DNA of 27,181 bases from Spirochaetales bacterium (GCA_022784805.1 JALFYG010000086.1:1-27181); one strand, 5' to 3'; shown: positions 8,488 to 16,061, counted from the first letter of the stretch. A program made the numbers and translations. Notes: generated by a model from the letters alone, not told the origin.

Positions 8488-8488
8488 T
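8460..8488 (+). promoter_or_regulatory. Putative rnhB promoter giving a near-leaderless mRNA
   Basis: TACAAT (8483-8488) is a good -10, with a poor -35 TTTAAC (8460-8465) at 17 nt. Transcription would begin at about 8495, only some 4 nt before the rnhB ATG. This agrees with the absence of a ribosome-binding site there. Confidence 0.4.
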
Positions 8489-8498
8489 TCTATATTAT

Positions 8499-9122
8499 AT
8501 GCAAAGAGAGCTGTTTGAACAATTTGATGAAGAAAAAGTAGTCTGTGGAACAGATGAAGCAGGAAGAGGCCCATTGGCTGGCCCTGTGGTGGCTGCCGCT
8601 GTCATTCTTCCCCCTGATTTTCCTGTGGAAATATTGAATGACTCCAAGAAGATGAGTGAGAAAGATAGAGTGGAGGCTGAAATAATAATCAAAGAGAAAG
8701 CTACAGCTTGGGCAGTGAGCGCCATCAGCCACAAGACCATAGACAAGATCAACATTCTTAACTCATCTCTCTTAGGAATGAAAAAAAGCTATGAGAAGAT
8801 AAGAGACAGAGGATATAATGTCACGATTCTTCTATGTGACGGCAATAAGACACCAGACGTAGATTGCCCAGTGGAGGCAATCGTAAAGGGAGACAGTAAG
8901 GTACCTGAGATTATGGCGGCATCAATCTTAGCAAAGAATCATAGGGATAGACTCATGGATATAGCGGATAAGAAATGGCCGGAGTATGGTTTTGCACACC
9001 ATAAGGGATATCCTACAAAAGAACACTACAAGGCTCTTTCCTTGTATGGTCCCTGCCCTATCCATAGGCTTTCTTTCAGGCTTGAAGAGAAAAAATCAAA
9101 AAGAGAAGAAGAACTTTTCTGA
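8499..9122 (+). CDS. rnhB: Ribonuclease HII
   Basis: RNase HII cuts the RNA strand of RNA-DNA hybrids and removes single ribonucleotides misincorporated in DNA. The 207 residues contain the catalytic opening GTDEAGRGPLAG (Asp and Glu of the DEDD set), LNDSKKMSEKDR, VDCPVEAIVKGDSKVPEIMAASILAK with the later acidic residue, and the C-terminal GYPTKEHYKAL and GPCPIHRLSF. The ATG at 8499 is the only good start, 19 residues before the DEAGRG motif. There is no Shine-Dalgarno sequence before it, so initiation may be leaderless. Divergent from smc. Confidence 0.96.
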   Translation: MQRELFEQFDEEKVVCGTDEAGRGPLAGPVVAAAVILPPDFPVEILNDSKKMSEKDRVEAEIIIKEKATAWAVSAISHKTIDKINILNSSLLGMKKSYEKIRDRGYNVTILLCDGNKTPDVDCPVEAIVKGDSKVPEIMAASILAKNHRDRLMDIADKKWPEYGFAHHKGYPTKEHYKALSLYGPCPIHRLSFRLEEKKSKREEELF

Positions 9123-9128
9123 AAGCTG

Positions 9129-9157
9129 TTGACAGATTTTCTCGATTCATCTAGTAT
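9129..9157 (+). promoter_or_regulatory. Promoter of tRNA-Gly
   Basis: Consensus TTGACA (9129-9134), a 17-nt spacer and TAGTAT (9152-9157). The start of transcription would be about 6 nt before the tRNA. One of the best matches to the housekeeping consensus in the window. Confidence 0.8.
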
Positions 9158-9169
9158 CTCTGACGTAAT

Positions 9170-9241
<72 letters not shown>

Positions 9242-9243
9242 TA

Positions 9244-9270
9244 AGCTCTGATAAAGAGCTAATTTTTTTT
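9244..9270 (+). terminator. Terminator of tRNA-Gly
   Basis: AGCTCT/AGAGCT stem with a 5-nt loop, then AATTTTTTTT, immediately after the tRNA. Confidence 0.85.
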
Positions 9271-9283
9271 GTTTTTGATATAA

Positions 9284-9320
9284 AAATGTCATCAAATAAT
9301 CTTTGGTGGCATTTTTCTTT
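9284..9320. terminator. Second, possibly bidirectional hairpin terminator
   Basis: AAATGTCATC pairs with GGTGGCATTT (two T-G pairs) around an 11-nt loop. T-rich sequence lies on both sides, so it could back up the tRNA-Gly terminator and also stop leftward transcription from serC. Confidence 0.6.
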
Positions 9321-9362
9321 TTAAGCCTCGATAAAAATCTTTTTCTCTTTTATGACGACAAA

Positions 9363-9380
9363 TCCCCTCTTTCGAGGGGA
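9363..9380 (-). terminator. GNRA-loop hairpin after serC
   Basis: On the minus strand TCCCCTC-GAAA-GAGGGGA forms a perfect 7-bp GC-rich stem with a GAAA tetraloop, 30 nt after the serC stop. The following T run is short (TTTGT), so termination may rely partly on the next hairpin. Confidence 0.65.
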
Positions 9381-9410
9381 AGCGCATATTCGATATCGTC
9401 AAAACAAGGA

Positions 9411-10496
9411 TTATTTATGTTCAGCCTCAAACTTCTTCAAGAAGTCAACGAGAGCCTCGACACCTTCCTTAGGCATAGCGTTATAGATACTTGCTCTGAG
9501 ACCGCCTACACTCTTGTGTCCCTTAAGGTTATCATAACCAGCAGCCTTTGTTGCAGCTACGACTTCTGCATCAAGTTCCTTGCTCTCAGTAACAAATGGA
9601 ACGTTCATGAGAGATCTGAATTCCTTCTCGACTGTTCCTGTGAACATCTTGGAAGAATCGAGGAAGTCATACATGACCTTAGCCTTATCAAGGTTCTTCT
9701 GATGCATTACTTCAAGTCCGCCCATATCCTTAAGATACTTGAAGACCTTGCCGCAGCAGTAAATAGCCCAGCAGTTTGGAGTATTGTACATACTTCCGTT
9801 GTCAGCATGTGTCTTATACTGGAGGTAGATTGGAAGGTTATCCAAATCATCTCTGATTAGATCTTCTCTGATGATTACGACTACCATACCAGCTGGTCCT
9901 ACGTTCTTCTGGACACCTGCATAGATGAGGCCATAATCGCTGACATTGCATGGCTTACTCAAGAACATAGAAGACTGGTCAGATACCAGGATATGTCCCT
10001 TTGTGTTAGGAAGCTTGTTGTATGTAACGCCATGGATTGTTTCGTTTTCACAGATATAGACGTAGTCTGTATCTTCTGGGATGTCCAAGTCAGAGCAATC
10101 TGGGACATAAGTAAAGTTCTTGTCCTTGCTGGAAGCAGCTACGATGACTTCGCCACACTTCTTAGCTTCAGAGATAGCTTTCTTTGACCAAGCACCTGTC
10201 TCGATATAGACAGCCTTTCCATTCTTCATAAGGTTCATAGGAATCATTGAGAACTGGAGAGTAGCACCGCCCTGGATAAAGAGAACCTTGTAGTTGTCTG
10301 GGATACCCATAAGATCTCTGAGATCTTTCTCTGCATCATCGATGATCTGCTGATAGACTTTTGATCTGTGGCTCATTTCCATGACACACATACCGCTTCC
10401 ACGATAGTTCATCATCTCATCTCTGATTTCTTCCAATACAGGTTCTGGCATCATGGCAGGACCAGCAGAAAAGTTATAAGTACGATCATATTTCAT
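9411..10496 (-). CDS. serC: Phosphoserine aminotransferase
   Basis: SerC is a PLP-dependent class V aminotransferase that converts 3-phosphohydroxypyruvate and glutamate to O-phosphoserine for serine synthesis. The 361 residues fit the family: YNFSAGPAMMPEPVLEE at the N-terminus, GSGMCVMEMSHRS, FIQGGATLQFSMIP, SDQSSMFLSKP and the PLP lysine in IYAGVQKNVGPAG (K197), then GHKSVGGLRASIYNAMP near the end. GAGAGGAA lies 7 nt before the ATG. It stands alone between the tRNA-Gly terminators and the divergent PUR-domain gene. serA and serB are not in the window. Confidence 0.97.
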   Translation of the reverse strand: MKYDRTYNFSAGPAMMPEPVLEEIRDEMMNYRGSGMCVMEMSHRSKVYQQIIDDAEKDLRDLMGIPDNYKVLFIQGGATLQFSMIPMNLMKNGKAVYIETGAWSKKAISEAKKCGEVIVAASSKDKNFTYVPDCSDLDIPEDTDYVYICENETIHGVTYNKLPNTKGHILVSDQSSMFLSKPCNVSDYGLIYAGVQKNVGPAGMVVVIIREDLIRDDLDNLPIYLQYKTHADNGSMYNTPNCWAIYCCGKVFKYLKDMGGLEVMHQKNLDKAKVMYDFLDSSKMFTGTVEKEFRSLMNVPFVTESKELDAEVVAATKAAGYDNLKGHKSVGGLRASIYNAMPKEGVEALVDFLKKFEAEHK

Positions 10497-10740
10497 AGTT
10501 TAGTTCCTCTCTTTGGTTATTCTGTTGCATTTACTTTCTCACAAGTTTTGCGACTCTGCAACTATTCTTTTGCTTTCATTAGTATTTTTTCTAAAATTCT
10601 TTCAAATCATAAATGTTTTTATTTAAACTTGAGTTATTCTTAGACTTTCCTAGAAATAGATGAATAACTAAACTATTCCTTGGCTTATTGCACTAATAAC
10701 ACTTTATACTTATCATTAAAAATATACGGAGGGCCATTAT
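10497..10740. other. Divergent intergenic region between serC and the PUR-domain gene
   Basis: AT-rich, 244 bp, no gene. It holds the rightward promoter listed separately. For serC the best minus-strand candidate is TTGAAA (10605-10600), 15 nt, TACTAA (10584-10579), which is short-spaced and weak. Confidence 0.4.
10688..10716 (+). promoter_or_regulatory. Promoter of the PUR-domain gene
   Basis: TTGCAC (10688-10693), 17 nt, TATCAT (10711-10716). It is followed by a strong ribosome site GGAGGG at 10728-10733, 7 nt before the ATG at 10741. Confidence 0.6.
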
Positions 10741-11001
10741 ATGGGTGAGCGAGGAGAAGTTTTTTCCACAAAACTAGTCAAAAACGACAGAACTTATTTT
10801 TTCAATGTAAAAGAAAACGTCTATGGCGATCTTTATCTTAATATCGTTGAATCAAGACCAACTGATGTAGACGGAAAGTTTCTTAGACAGTCTGTAATTG
10901 TTTACCAGGAAGACTTAGGGGAATTTCTTAATGAATTCCAGAAAACTTTGGACTATGTAAAGCTTCATGGTACAAAAAAGGACCGCGGTAGGAGAAACTA
11001 A
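10741..11001 (+). CDS. bpuR: PUR-domain nucleic-acid-binding protein (BpuR type, DUF3276)
   Basis: A small (86 aa) protein with a single PUR repeat: GERGEVFSTKLVKNDRTYFF followed by NVYGDLYLNIVESRP and a C-terminal amphipathic segment (YQEDLGEFLNEFQKTLDYV), ending in a basic tail. The family binds single-stranded DNA and RNA. The Borrelia member BpuR is a DNA/RNA-binding regulator that, as I recall, lies next to rnhB and smc there; the same genes are close here. It has its own promoter and a strong ribosome site. The first M29 gene follows after 12 nt, so the two may be co-transcribed. The symbol rests on family and context, not on experiment. Confidence 0.85.
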   Translation: MGERGEVFSTKLVKNDRTYFFNVKENVYGDLYLNIVESRPTDVDGKFLRQSVIVYQEDLGEFLNEFQKTLDYVKLHGTKKDRGRRN

Positions 11002-11030
11002 AGAGGGCGGCAAATGGCCGCCTTTATTAT
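11002..11030 (+). terminator. GC-rich hairpin with T-rich tail over the start of the first M29 gene
   Basis: GGCGGC (11006-11011) pairs with GCCGCC (11017-11022) around AAATG, followed by TTTATTATT. It has the shape of a rho-independent terminator for the PUR-domain gene. However, the stem and loop also contain part of the ribosome site (GAGG, 11003-11006) and the ATG at 11014 of the next gene, so it could control translation or read-through. Confidence 0.6.
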
Positions 11031-12186
11031 TATGGATATTCTATTTGATAAATATGCAGACGCCGTTATTGAATGTGCGTTGAAAATCAAACCGGGTGAT
11101 GTCCTCTCTATCAACACAGAAGAAGAGGACGCAGAATTTGCAAAGCTTCTGGCAATGAAAGCCAAGGCTAAGAGCGGAAACGGAAGCTATATCCAGAGAG
11201 TAGAGAAAGGAAGAATCGTTGAGAACTATGATTACCTTTCTTCTTCTCCTCTTACAAAGGCTCCTACTTGCTTTGTCTATATTCCGCTTTTCCGTTCCCT
11301 TCCCCAATTGGAGGGAGACAAGGAGTATGAAGCTTCAGACCTACAGCGTTTTAAGCTTCTTTCTGATCCTTTGGATAACCCCGCACCTACTCTTCCTTTT
11401 GTAACCTGTCCCCTTCCAACAAAGGAATGGGATGAGAGCCTCGAAGAGTATGGAAGTAGTTCCTCTTCTATTCTTTATAACATCCTCTCTCTTGAGCGAG
11501 ATGATTACCTTTCATATTTGAAGAATAAAGAGGACTCACTTTTATATCTTGTGAATTTCTTCAATAGACTCGGCCTGGACAAGTGTCGAATCGCAGATGA
11601 CGAGGGAACGGACTTGGAGTTCTCTTTCCTTAAGGGTTCTTCTTTCCACTCATCATTTATTGAGACTCTCTCCAAGAGGGTGTTCTGTCCTACCATCACC
11701 GCCTCTGATATCTATAGGCTTATTGATCCCACATCCCTCACTGGATGGCTCAATATCTCAAAGCCGATAGTTCTATGGGGAAAGATCATCAGAAATATGT
11801 CCATTAAGTTTAATGGAGGAAAGATAGTCGAGTACTCCTCCAACCCACAAGGGGAAGCCTTGATGGATCTCTATCTGAGGCAAGATCCACTTTCAGGAAG
11901 AGCAAGTATGGTCACTCTCTCGGAAATCTCATCTCCTCTTTTTGATGAAGATGTAACACTTAATCCTGAATATGACAGGATGAGGGCCATCTCTATCACC
12001 GTAGGTGGACCAAAGGGAGAAGCCGTCGAAGAAGACAACATTCCTCATACTGTGGATTGTCTATTGTCTCTATCCCTGCCTCTCGGAAGAGAGAGCACTG
12101 TGATAACAGCTCTCGACAAGGATGGAGAAGAGATCACCATCTACAGCGGTGGATGGTTTATTGATAGCGAGGACGAAGATGAATAA
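11014..12186 (+). CDS. M29-family aminopeptidase paralogue, probably lacking catalysis
   Basis: The fold resembles M29 (AmpS/AmpT) aminopeptidases and the next gene: an N-terminal YADAVIECALKIKPGDVLSI segment, CPLPTKEWDESL where the next protein has CAPGPKWAKAVL, and GTDLEFSFLKG where it has VTDFRVGFRKE. Ligand sites are poorly kept. The LGE glutamate may survive in LSEISSP, but the DENASCHIALG histidine is replaced (RMRAISITVGG), the PT-E motif reads PTITASDIY, and HxD has become HTVD. Start choice: ATG 11014 has GAGG 7 nt upstream. ATG 11032 gives a normal M29 N-terminus (MDILFDKYADAV) but has no ribosome site. It overlaps the next gene by 8 bp. It may be a structural partner of the active paralogue or a remnant with a new role. 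Confidence 0.75.
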   Translation: MAAFIIMDILFDKYADAVIECALKIKPGDVLSINTEEEDAEFAKLLAMKAKAKSGNGSYIQRVEKGRIVENYDYLSSSPLTKAPTCFVYIPLFRSLPQLEGDKEYEASDLQRFKLLSDPLDNPAPTLPFVTCPLPTKEWDESLEEYGSSSSSILYNILSLERDDYLSYLKNKEDSLLYLVNFFNRLGLDKCRIADDEGTDLEFSFLKGSSFHSSFIETLSKRVFCPTITASDIYRLIDPTSLTGWLNISKPIVLWGKIIRNMSIKFNGGKIVEYSSNPQGEALMDLYLRQDPLSGRASMVTLSEISSPLFDEDVTLNPEYDRMRAISITVGGPKGEAVEEDNIPHTVDCLLSLSLPLGRESTVITALDKDGEEITIYSGGWFIDSEDEDE

Positions 12187-13390
12187 GAAACTTTATGCAG
12201 CTAGGCTTTCAGATTTAGTCTTGAATATCGGCGTTTCCCTCAAGAAAGGTGAATACCTTAATATCGTAGTATCCCCGGATGCATATTTCTATGCCCAGAA
12301 TATGGCTATCAAAGCCTATGAGATGGGCGCTAAGTATGTAAATATCCGTGTATCCGATATGCTCCTGGATAAGGAGAGGGCTTACTATCAGGAAGGAGAC
12401 GACCTTAGCTTTATCCCTGACTTTATGAAAGAGTATGTGGAGGAAGGAAAGAGAGTAAGCATCAAGAATGTAAGAATCGAGTGTAGGGACGAGAGAATAG
12501 ATCTTCCAGAACTTGATGATGAAAAGTATCAGACTCTCTCCCGTGCTTATAGAGCCTCCCAGAAATCTCTTTCTAATCTCTATATGCAGACTCACATAGC
12601 ATGGTGCGTCTGCTGTGCTCCAGGCCCAAAGTGGGCTAAGGCAGTTCTTGGAGAAGATAAGACAGAAGAAGACTTGGCTGATATACTTGCCTCCATTCTT
12701 CATATCGACTCTCCTTCTTATCTTGAGTATTGGAAAGAGGAAGATAAGAAAGTCAACGCTCGAATAGAAAGAATCAACAGTCTTGGAATCAAATCTCTTC
12801 ACTTTGAGAGTGGTGTCACAGACTTTAGAGTAGGATTCAGAAAGGAATCTAAGTTTGAAGGATGTTCATCAGTCACAACCAAAGGTGAAGTCTTCTACCC
12901 TAACCTTCCAACCATTGAGATTTTCAACACCCCTGACAAAGATACAGCTGAAGGCTATATCACAACCACAAGACCAGTCAGCGTCATGGGAAAGGATACA
13001 GAGAGAGTCAAGCTTTACTTTGAGAAGGGAAAGTGTATCAAAGCAGAGGCAGAAGTTGGACAGAAGATTATGGACGACTACCTGAAAATCGATGAAGGCT
13101 CCTCAAGACTTGGAGAGATAGCTCTCGTTGATGATAAGAGCGCAATATCTCAGACAGGCTTGGTGTTCGGTTCAATTCTCATCGATGAAAACGCTTCCTG
13201 CCATATCGCACTTGGCTCTGGATATACTTCAAACCTCCATATCGGGGACAAGGATCCAAAGGACTTTGGATGCAACGAAAGCTTAGTCCATACTGACTTT
13301 ATGGTTGGTAGCTCTGATATGAAGATTACTGCTCTTACTTACAGTGGAGAAGAAGTCTTGATAATGGAAAACGGAAGCTTTGTATTCTAA
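12179..13390 (+). CDS. M29-family metal-dependent aminopeptidase
   Basis: 403-residue exopeptidase that releases N-terminal amino acids from peptides, probably in the cytoplasm since there is no signal peptide. The two-metal set is visible: E247 in NLPTIEIF, E313 in RLGEIALVD, H342 in DENASCHIALG, Y349, and H371 and D373 in VHTDFMVGS. The spacing is close to characterised AmpT/AmpS. The usual PTEE reads PTIE, so one of the two glutamates of that motif is changed. The ATG at 12179 has GAGG 6 nt upstream and overlaps the preceding gene by 8 bp. The longer frame from 12122 lies wholly inside the upstream gene. The pair is probably translated together. Confidence 0.93.
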   Translation: MNKKLYAARLSDLVLNIGVSLKKGEYLNIVVSPDAYFYAQNMAIKAYEMGAKYVNIRVSDMLLDKERAYYQEGDDLSFIPDFMKEYVEEGKRVSIKNVRIECRDERIDLPELDDEKYQTLSRAYRASQKSLSNLYMQTHIAWCVCCAPGPKWAKAVLGEDKTEEDLADILASILHIDSPSYLEYWKEEDKKVNARIERINSLGIKSLHFESGVTDFRVGFRKESKFEGCSSVTTKGEVFYPNLPTIEIFNTPDKDTAEGYITTTRPVSVMGKDTERVKLYFEKGKCIKAEAEVGQKIMDDYLKIDEGSSRLGEIALVDDKSAISQTGLVFGSILIDENASCHIALGSGYTSNLHIGDKDPKDFGCNESLVHTDFMVGSSDMKITALTYSGEEVLIMENGSFVF

Positions 13391-13406
13391 TTCATTACTA
13401 TACAAA

Positions 13407-13445
13407 AAGAAATTAGGCTGATCGCAAGACCAGCCTATTTCTTTA
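13407..13445. terminator. Strong bidirectional terminator between M29 gene and coaX
   Basis: TAGGCTGATC and GACCAGCCTA form a stem (one A-C mismatch) capped by GCAA. It is extended by AAAGAAAT/ATTTCTTT with one bulge, giving T-rich tails on both strands. It serves the two convergent genes and overlaps the coaX stop codon. Confidence 0.85.
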
Positions 13446-14204
13446 GTTAAGCTCAGCAATGAGACCAAGACCCTTAAGAGTCAAAATAGGATCCAGTTCA
13501 TCAAGTCTATTAATAAGAGTAGAGATAGTGGAGCTGAGTCCCCCTGTTGCCATAACATGGAGTCTCTCTCCAAGCTCTTTCTCTGTCTTATCGATGATCT
13601 TCTCAACGAGGCCTGAGTATCCTTCCATGATACCGGCTCTTATAGATTCCATACTGTCTCTGCCAAGAACAGACTCAGGAACCTTAAGCTCTACCTGAGG
13701 AAGCTGGGCTGTGGAGCCAAAGAGAGCGTTTACTGCTGTTACAAGACCAGGAGCAATGGCGACACCCAATACCTCTCCCTTTGCTGAAACTGTACTGAAT
13801 GTAAGAGCGGTACCGAAGTCTATGATCATAACAGGGCCATTTTTATAATGGTGGTGACCATAAGCCATGTTACACAAAAGGTCAGCACCAAGCTCAGGTG
13901 GGATTGTACTTTTATCCAGTCCGCTCTCAACGCTATGAGAAACCATGATAGGATCTATCTTGAAGATTCTTCTCATATTTTTCTCGATACTTCTTGTCAA
14001 GAAAGGGACTACCGATGAGATTATGACCTTATCTACTTTGTCTCTTTCAACTCCCCTTTCATCAAAGAGAGATGAGAAGATGACATAGTATTCGTCACCA
14101 GTTTTCTTGGTATCTGTGAAAACTCTGAAGGGTTTGTTCCACTCTCCATTGTTTTCTACGGCAACAACAATATTCGTGTTTCCAATGTCCACAGCAACTG
14201 TCAT
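13443..14204 (-). CDS. coaX: Type III pantothenate kinase
   Basis: CoaX phosphorylates pantothenate, the first step of coenzyme A synthesis, using an ASKHA-fold kinase with low ATP affinity. The 253 residues show AVDIGNTNIVVAV (phosphate 1 motif) at the start, SSVVPFLTRSIE, PPELGADLLCNMAYG and IDFGTALTFSTV, then ATGGLSSTI near the end. The usual GxDR motif reads GADL here, and the phosphate-2 segment is FGTALTFS where FGTATTFD is common. I take these as lineage variants but they merit a check. Its ATG overlaps the stop of the upstream ABC-F gene by one base, so the two are coupled. Confidence 0.93.
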   Translation of the reverse strand: MTVAVDIGNTNIVVAVENNGEWNKPFRVFTDTKKTGDEYYVIFSSLFDERGVERDKVDKVIISSVVPFLTRSIEKNMRRIFKIDPIMVSHSVESGLDKSTIPPELGADLLCNMAYGHHHYKNGPVMIIDFGTALTFSTVSAKGEVLGVAIAPGLVTAVNALFGSTAQLPQVELKVPESVLGRDSMESIRAGIMEGYSGLVEKIIDKTEKELGERLHVMATGGLSSTISTLINRLDELDPILTLKGLGLIAELN

Positions 14205-15841
14205 TAGATTACAACTGCTCCTTTGTGGCCTTCATAAGCCTTGTCTCTCTTAGCCTTTACGTCTTCATCTACAAGATAATCATCAAATCTCTCCATTTTG
14301 TCGATGATTCCCTTTGGAGTGAACTCGATGATACGGTTAGCCAAAGAGTCTACAAACTGATGGTCGTGTGAGTTGAAGAGAACAACACCCTTAAACTCCA
14401 TTAGTCCGTTGTTGAGAGCCTGAATAGATTCAAGATCCAAGTGAGATGTTGGCTCGTCGAAGATAAGACAGTTATTACCTTCAAGCATCATCTTTGCAAG
14501 TACGACTCTGACTCTCTCTCCTCCACTGAGGACACCACAATCCTTCAAAGCTTCGTCACCGCTGAAGAGCATTCTTCCCAAGAAGGATCTGACATAGTTG
14601 TCATCATCTTCCTTGCTGAACTCCTGAAGATACTCTGTCATGTTGACGCCTGGTCCAAACATCTTTGAGTTATCTTTAGGGAAATAGCTGAGGGAAGTTG
14701 TTACACCCCATGTGTAAGAACCTTCATCCGGCTCCATCTCTCCGCTGATAATCTGAAAAAGGACTGTCTTGGCGTAGTGGTTAGGACCGACAAAGGCTAC
14801 CTTCTCGCCGGGATTGATGGTGATGGAAAGATTATCGAGGACCTTCTCGCCATCAATAGTCTTACTTAGGTTCTTGATTTCAAGAACATTCTTTCCAATT
14901 TCCCTGTTAGGCTTGAATGCCACATATGGGAAACGGCGTGAAGACGGCTTGATGTCATCGATGGTGAGTTTATCGATAAGCTTCTTTCTACTTGTTGCCT
15001 GCTTAGCCTTTGCAACGTTGGAGCTGAAGCGCTGGATAAACTCCTTGAGTTCTGCAATCTTCTCTTCCCTTCTCTTCTTTTCATCCTTCAACTGCTTTGC
15101 AGCAAGCTGGGAAGACATATACCAGAAGTCATAGTTACCGACATAGAGCTGGATGCGACCATAGTCGATGTCACAGATATGAGTACAAACTGTATTCAGG
15201 AAGTGTCTATCGTGGGATACTACGATGACGGTATTGTTAAAGTCTTCCAAGTAGTCTTCGAGCCAGTGGATGGACTCCAAGTCAAGGTGGTTTGTAGGCT
15301 CGTCGAGAAGAAGAATGTCTGGGTTTCCGAAGAGAGCCTGGGCAAGAAGTACTCTGACCTTCAGGTTATCTTCAATTTCACTCATCTTCTTTTCATGAAG
15401 AGCAACTGGGATTCCAAGACCGTCAAGCATCTGGGCGGCAGTAGCTTCTGCTTCCCATCCGCCAAGCTCGCTGAATTCTCCTTCAAGCTCCGCAGCTCTG
15501 AGACCATCTTCCTCGGAGAAGTCTTCCTTGGAGTAGATGGCGTCTCTCTCCTGCATGACATCATAGAGATGCTTGAATCCCATGATTACAGTATCGATGA
15601 CTCTATAATCATTATACTTAAAGTGATCCTGTTTGAGAGTAGCGAGTCTCTCACCAGGAGTAATGATGATTTCACCAGTATCAGCTTCAATCTCACCAGA
15701 AAGAATCTTCAAAAATGTAGATTTACCTGCACCATTGGCACCAATGATGCCGTAGCAGTTTCCAGGAGTAAACTTAAGGTTTACTTCTTTGAATAGGACT
15801 TGTGTACCATAAGAAAGAGAAATGTTGGAAGCTGTAATCAT
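14204..15841 (-). CDS. ybiT: ABC-F ATPase, YbiT type
   Basis: ABC-F proteins act on the ribosome, in translation factor or antibiotic-protection roles, and lack membrane domains. The 545 residues hold two ATPase domains. The first has Walker A GANGAGKST (near 36), DEPTNHLDLESIHWLE and VVSHDRHFLN. A charged linker with FSSNVAKAKQATSRKK follows. The second has LSGGERVRV, FDEPTSHLDLESI and the SHDHQF switch. Sequence and length follow E. coli YbiT closely. The second Walker A is degenerate, GPNHYAKT, keeping Lys-Thr but not the glycines. The start at 15841 has GAGAGG 7 nt upstream and gives MITASNISLSYG. An ATG at 15973 would run back through the tRNA-Glu gene and is rejected. Confidence 0.93.
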   Translation of the reverse strand: MITASNISLSYGTQVLFKEVNLKFTPGNCYGIIGANGAGKSTFLKILSGEIEADTGEIIITPGERLATLKQDHFKYNDYRVIDTVIMGFKHLYDVMQERDAIYSKEDFSEEDGLRAAELEGEFSELGGWEAEATAAQMLDGLGIPVALHEKKMSEIEDNLKVRVLLAQALFGNPDILLLDEPTNHLDLESIHWLEDYLEDFNNTVIVVSHDRHFLNTVCTHICDIDYGRIQLYVGNYDFWYMSSQLAAKQLKDEKKRREEKIAELKEFIQRFSSNVAKAKQATSRKKLIDKLTIDDIKPSSRRFPYVAFKPNREIGKNVLEIKNLSKTIDGEKVLDNLSITINPGEKVAFVGPNHYAKTVLFQIISGEMEPDEGSYTWGVTTSLSYFPKDNSKMFGPGVNMTEYLQEFSKEDDDNYVRSFLGRMLFSGDEALKDCGVLSGGERVRVVLAKMMLEGNNCLIFDEPTSHLDLESIQALNNGLMEFKGVVLFNSHDHQFVDSLANRIIEFTPKGIIDKMERFDDYLVDEDVKAKRDKAYEGHKGAVVI

Positions 15842-15855
15842 TATTGAACCTCTCA

Positions 15856-15887
15856 AGCAAAATGAAAGGGCAACTTGCGTTGCCCTT
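15856..15887 (-). terminator. Terminator after tRNA-Glu
   Basis: A perfect 9-bp inverted repeat AAGGGCAAC-GCAA-GTTGCCCTT with a GCAA tetraloop, followed on the minus strand by TCATTTTG. It lies between the tRNA pair and the ABC-F gene. The short T tract suggests partial read-through, and no clear separate promoter for the ABC-F gene is visible. Confidence 0.75.
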
Positions 15888-15891
15888 AGTT

Positions 15892-15963
15892 TAGTCCCTA
15901 GCAGAATCGAACTGCTATTTAGAGACTGAGAATCTCCCGTCCTAACCGTTAGACGAAGGGACC
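15892..15963 (-). tRNA. tRNA-Glu(CTC)
   Basis: Cloverleaf on the minus strand: acceptor GGTCCCT with AGGGACT (first pair G-T), D arm GTC/GAC, anticodon stem GGAGA/TCTCT around TTCTCAG with anticodon CTC, and T arm AGCAG-TTCGATT-CTGCT. Discriminator A, no encoded CCA. It follows tRNA-Gln after 9 nt in the same transcript. It would read only GAG unless the genome has the usual TTC isoacceptor elsewhere. Confidence 0.95.
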
Positions 15964-15972
15964 ATCTATCCA

Positions 15973-16043
15973 CTGGGATGGAGGGACTCGAACCCCCAAA
16001 GGCAGAACCAGAATCTGCAGTGTTACCGTTACACTACATCCCA
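15973..16043 (-). tRNA. tRNA-Gln(CTG)
   Basis: Cloverleaf on the minus strand: acceptor TGGGATG/CATCCCA, anticodon stem GCAGA/TCTGC around TTCTGGT with anticodon CTG, T arm GGGGG-TTCGAGT-CCCTC. Discriminator G, no encoded CCA. The T1-A72 first pair is typical of bacterial tRNA-Gln. First gene of a two-tRNA transcript with tRNA-Glu. Confidence 0.95.
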
Positions 16044-16061
16044 ATCATTTATGACAAAAAG

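Noticed and set aside
9303..9860. Plus-strand frame of 185 codons opposite serC
   Set aside because: serC is complete with all family motifs on the minus strand. The plus frame has no recognisable features and starts within a terminator hairpin.
12215..12802. Minus-strand frame of 195 codons inside the active M29 gene
   Set aside because: Shadow of a well-supported gene, with no ribosome site or family resemblance.
15179..15796. Plus-strand frame of 205 codons opposite the ABC-F gene
   Set aside because: Antisense to the conserved first ATPase domain; no independent support.
15842..15973. 44-residue N-terminal extension of the ABC-F protein
   Set aside because: It would translate through tRNA-Glu and its terminator. 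The ATG at 15841 has a good ribosome site and gives the normal family N-terminus.
15892..16043. tRNA genes as a phage or island attachment site
   Set aside because: No integrase, no direct repeats of the tRNA 3' ends and only housekeeping genes on both sides within the window.
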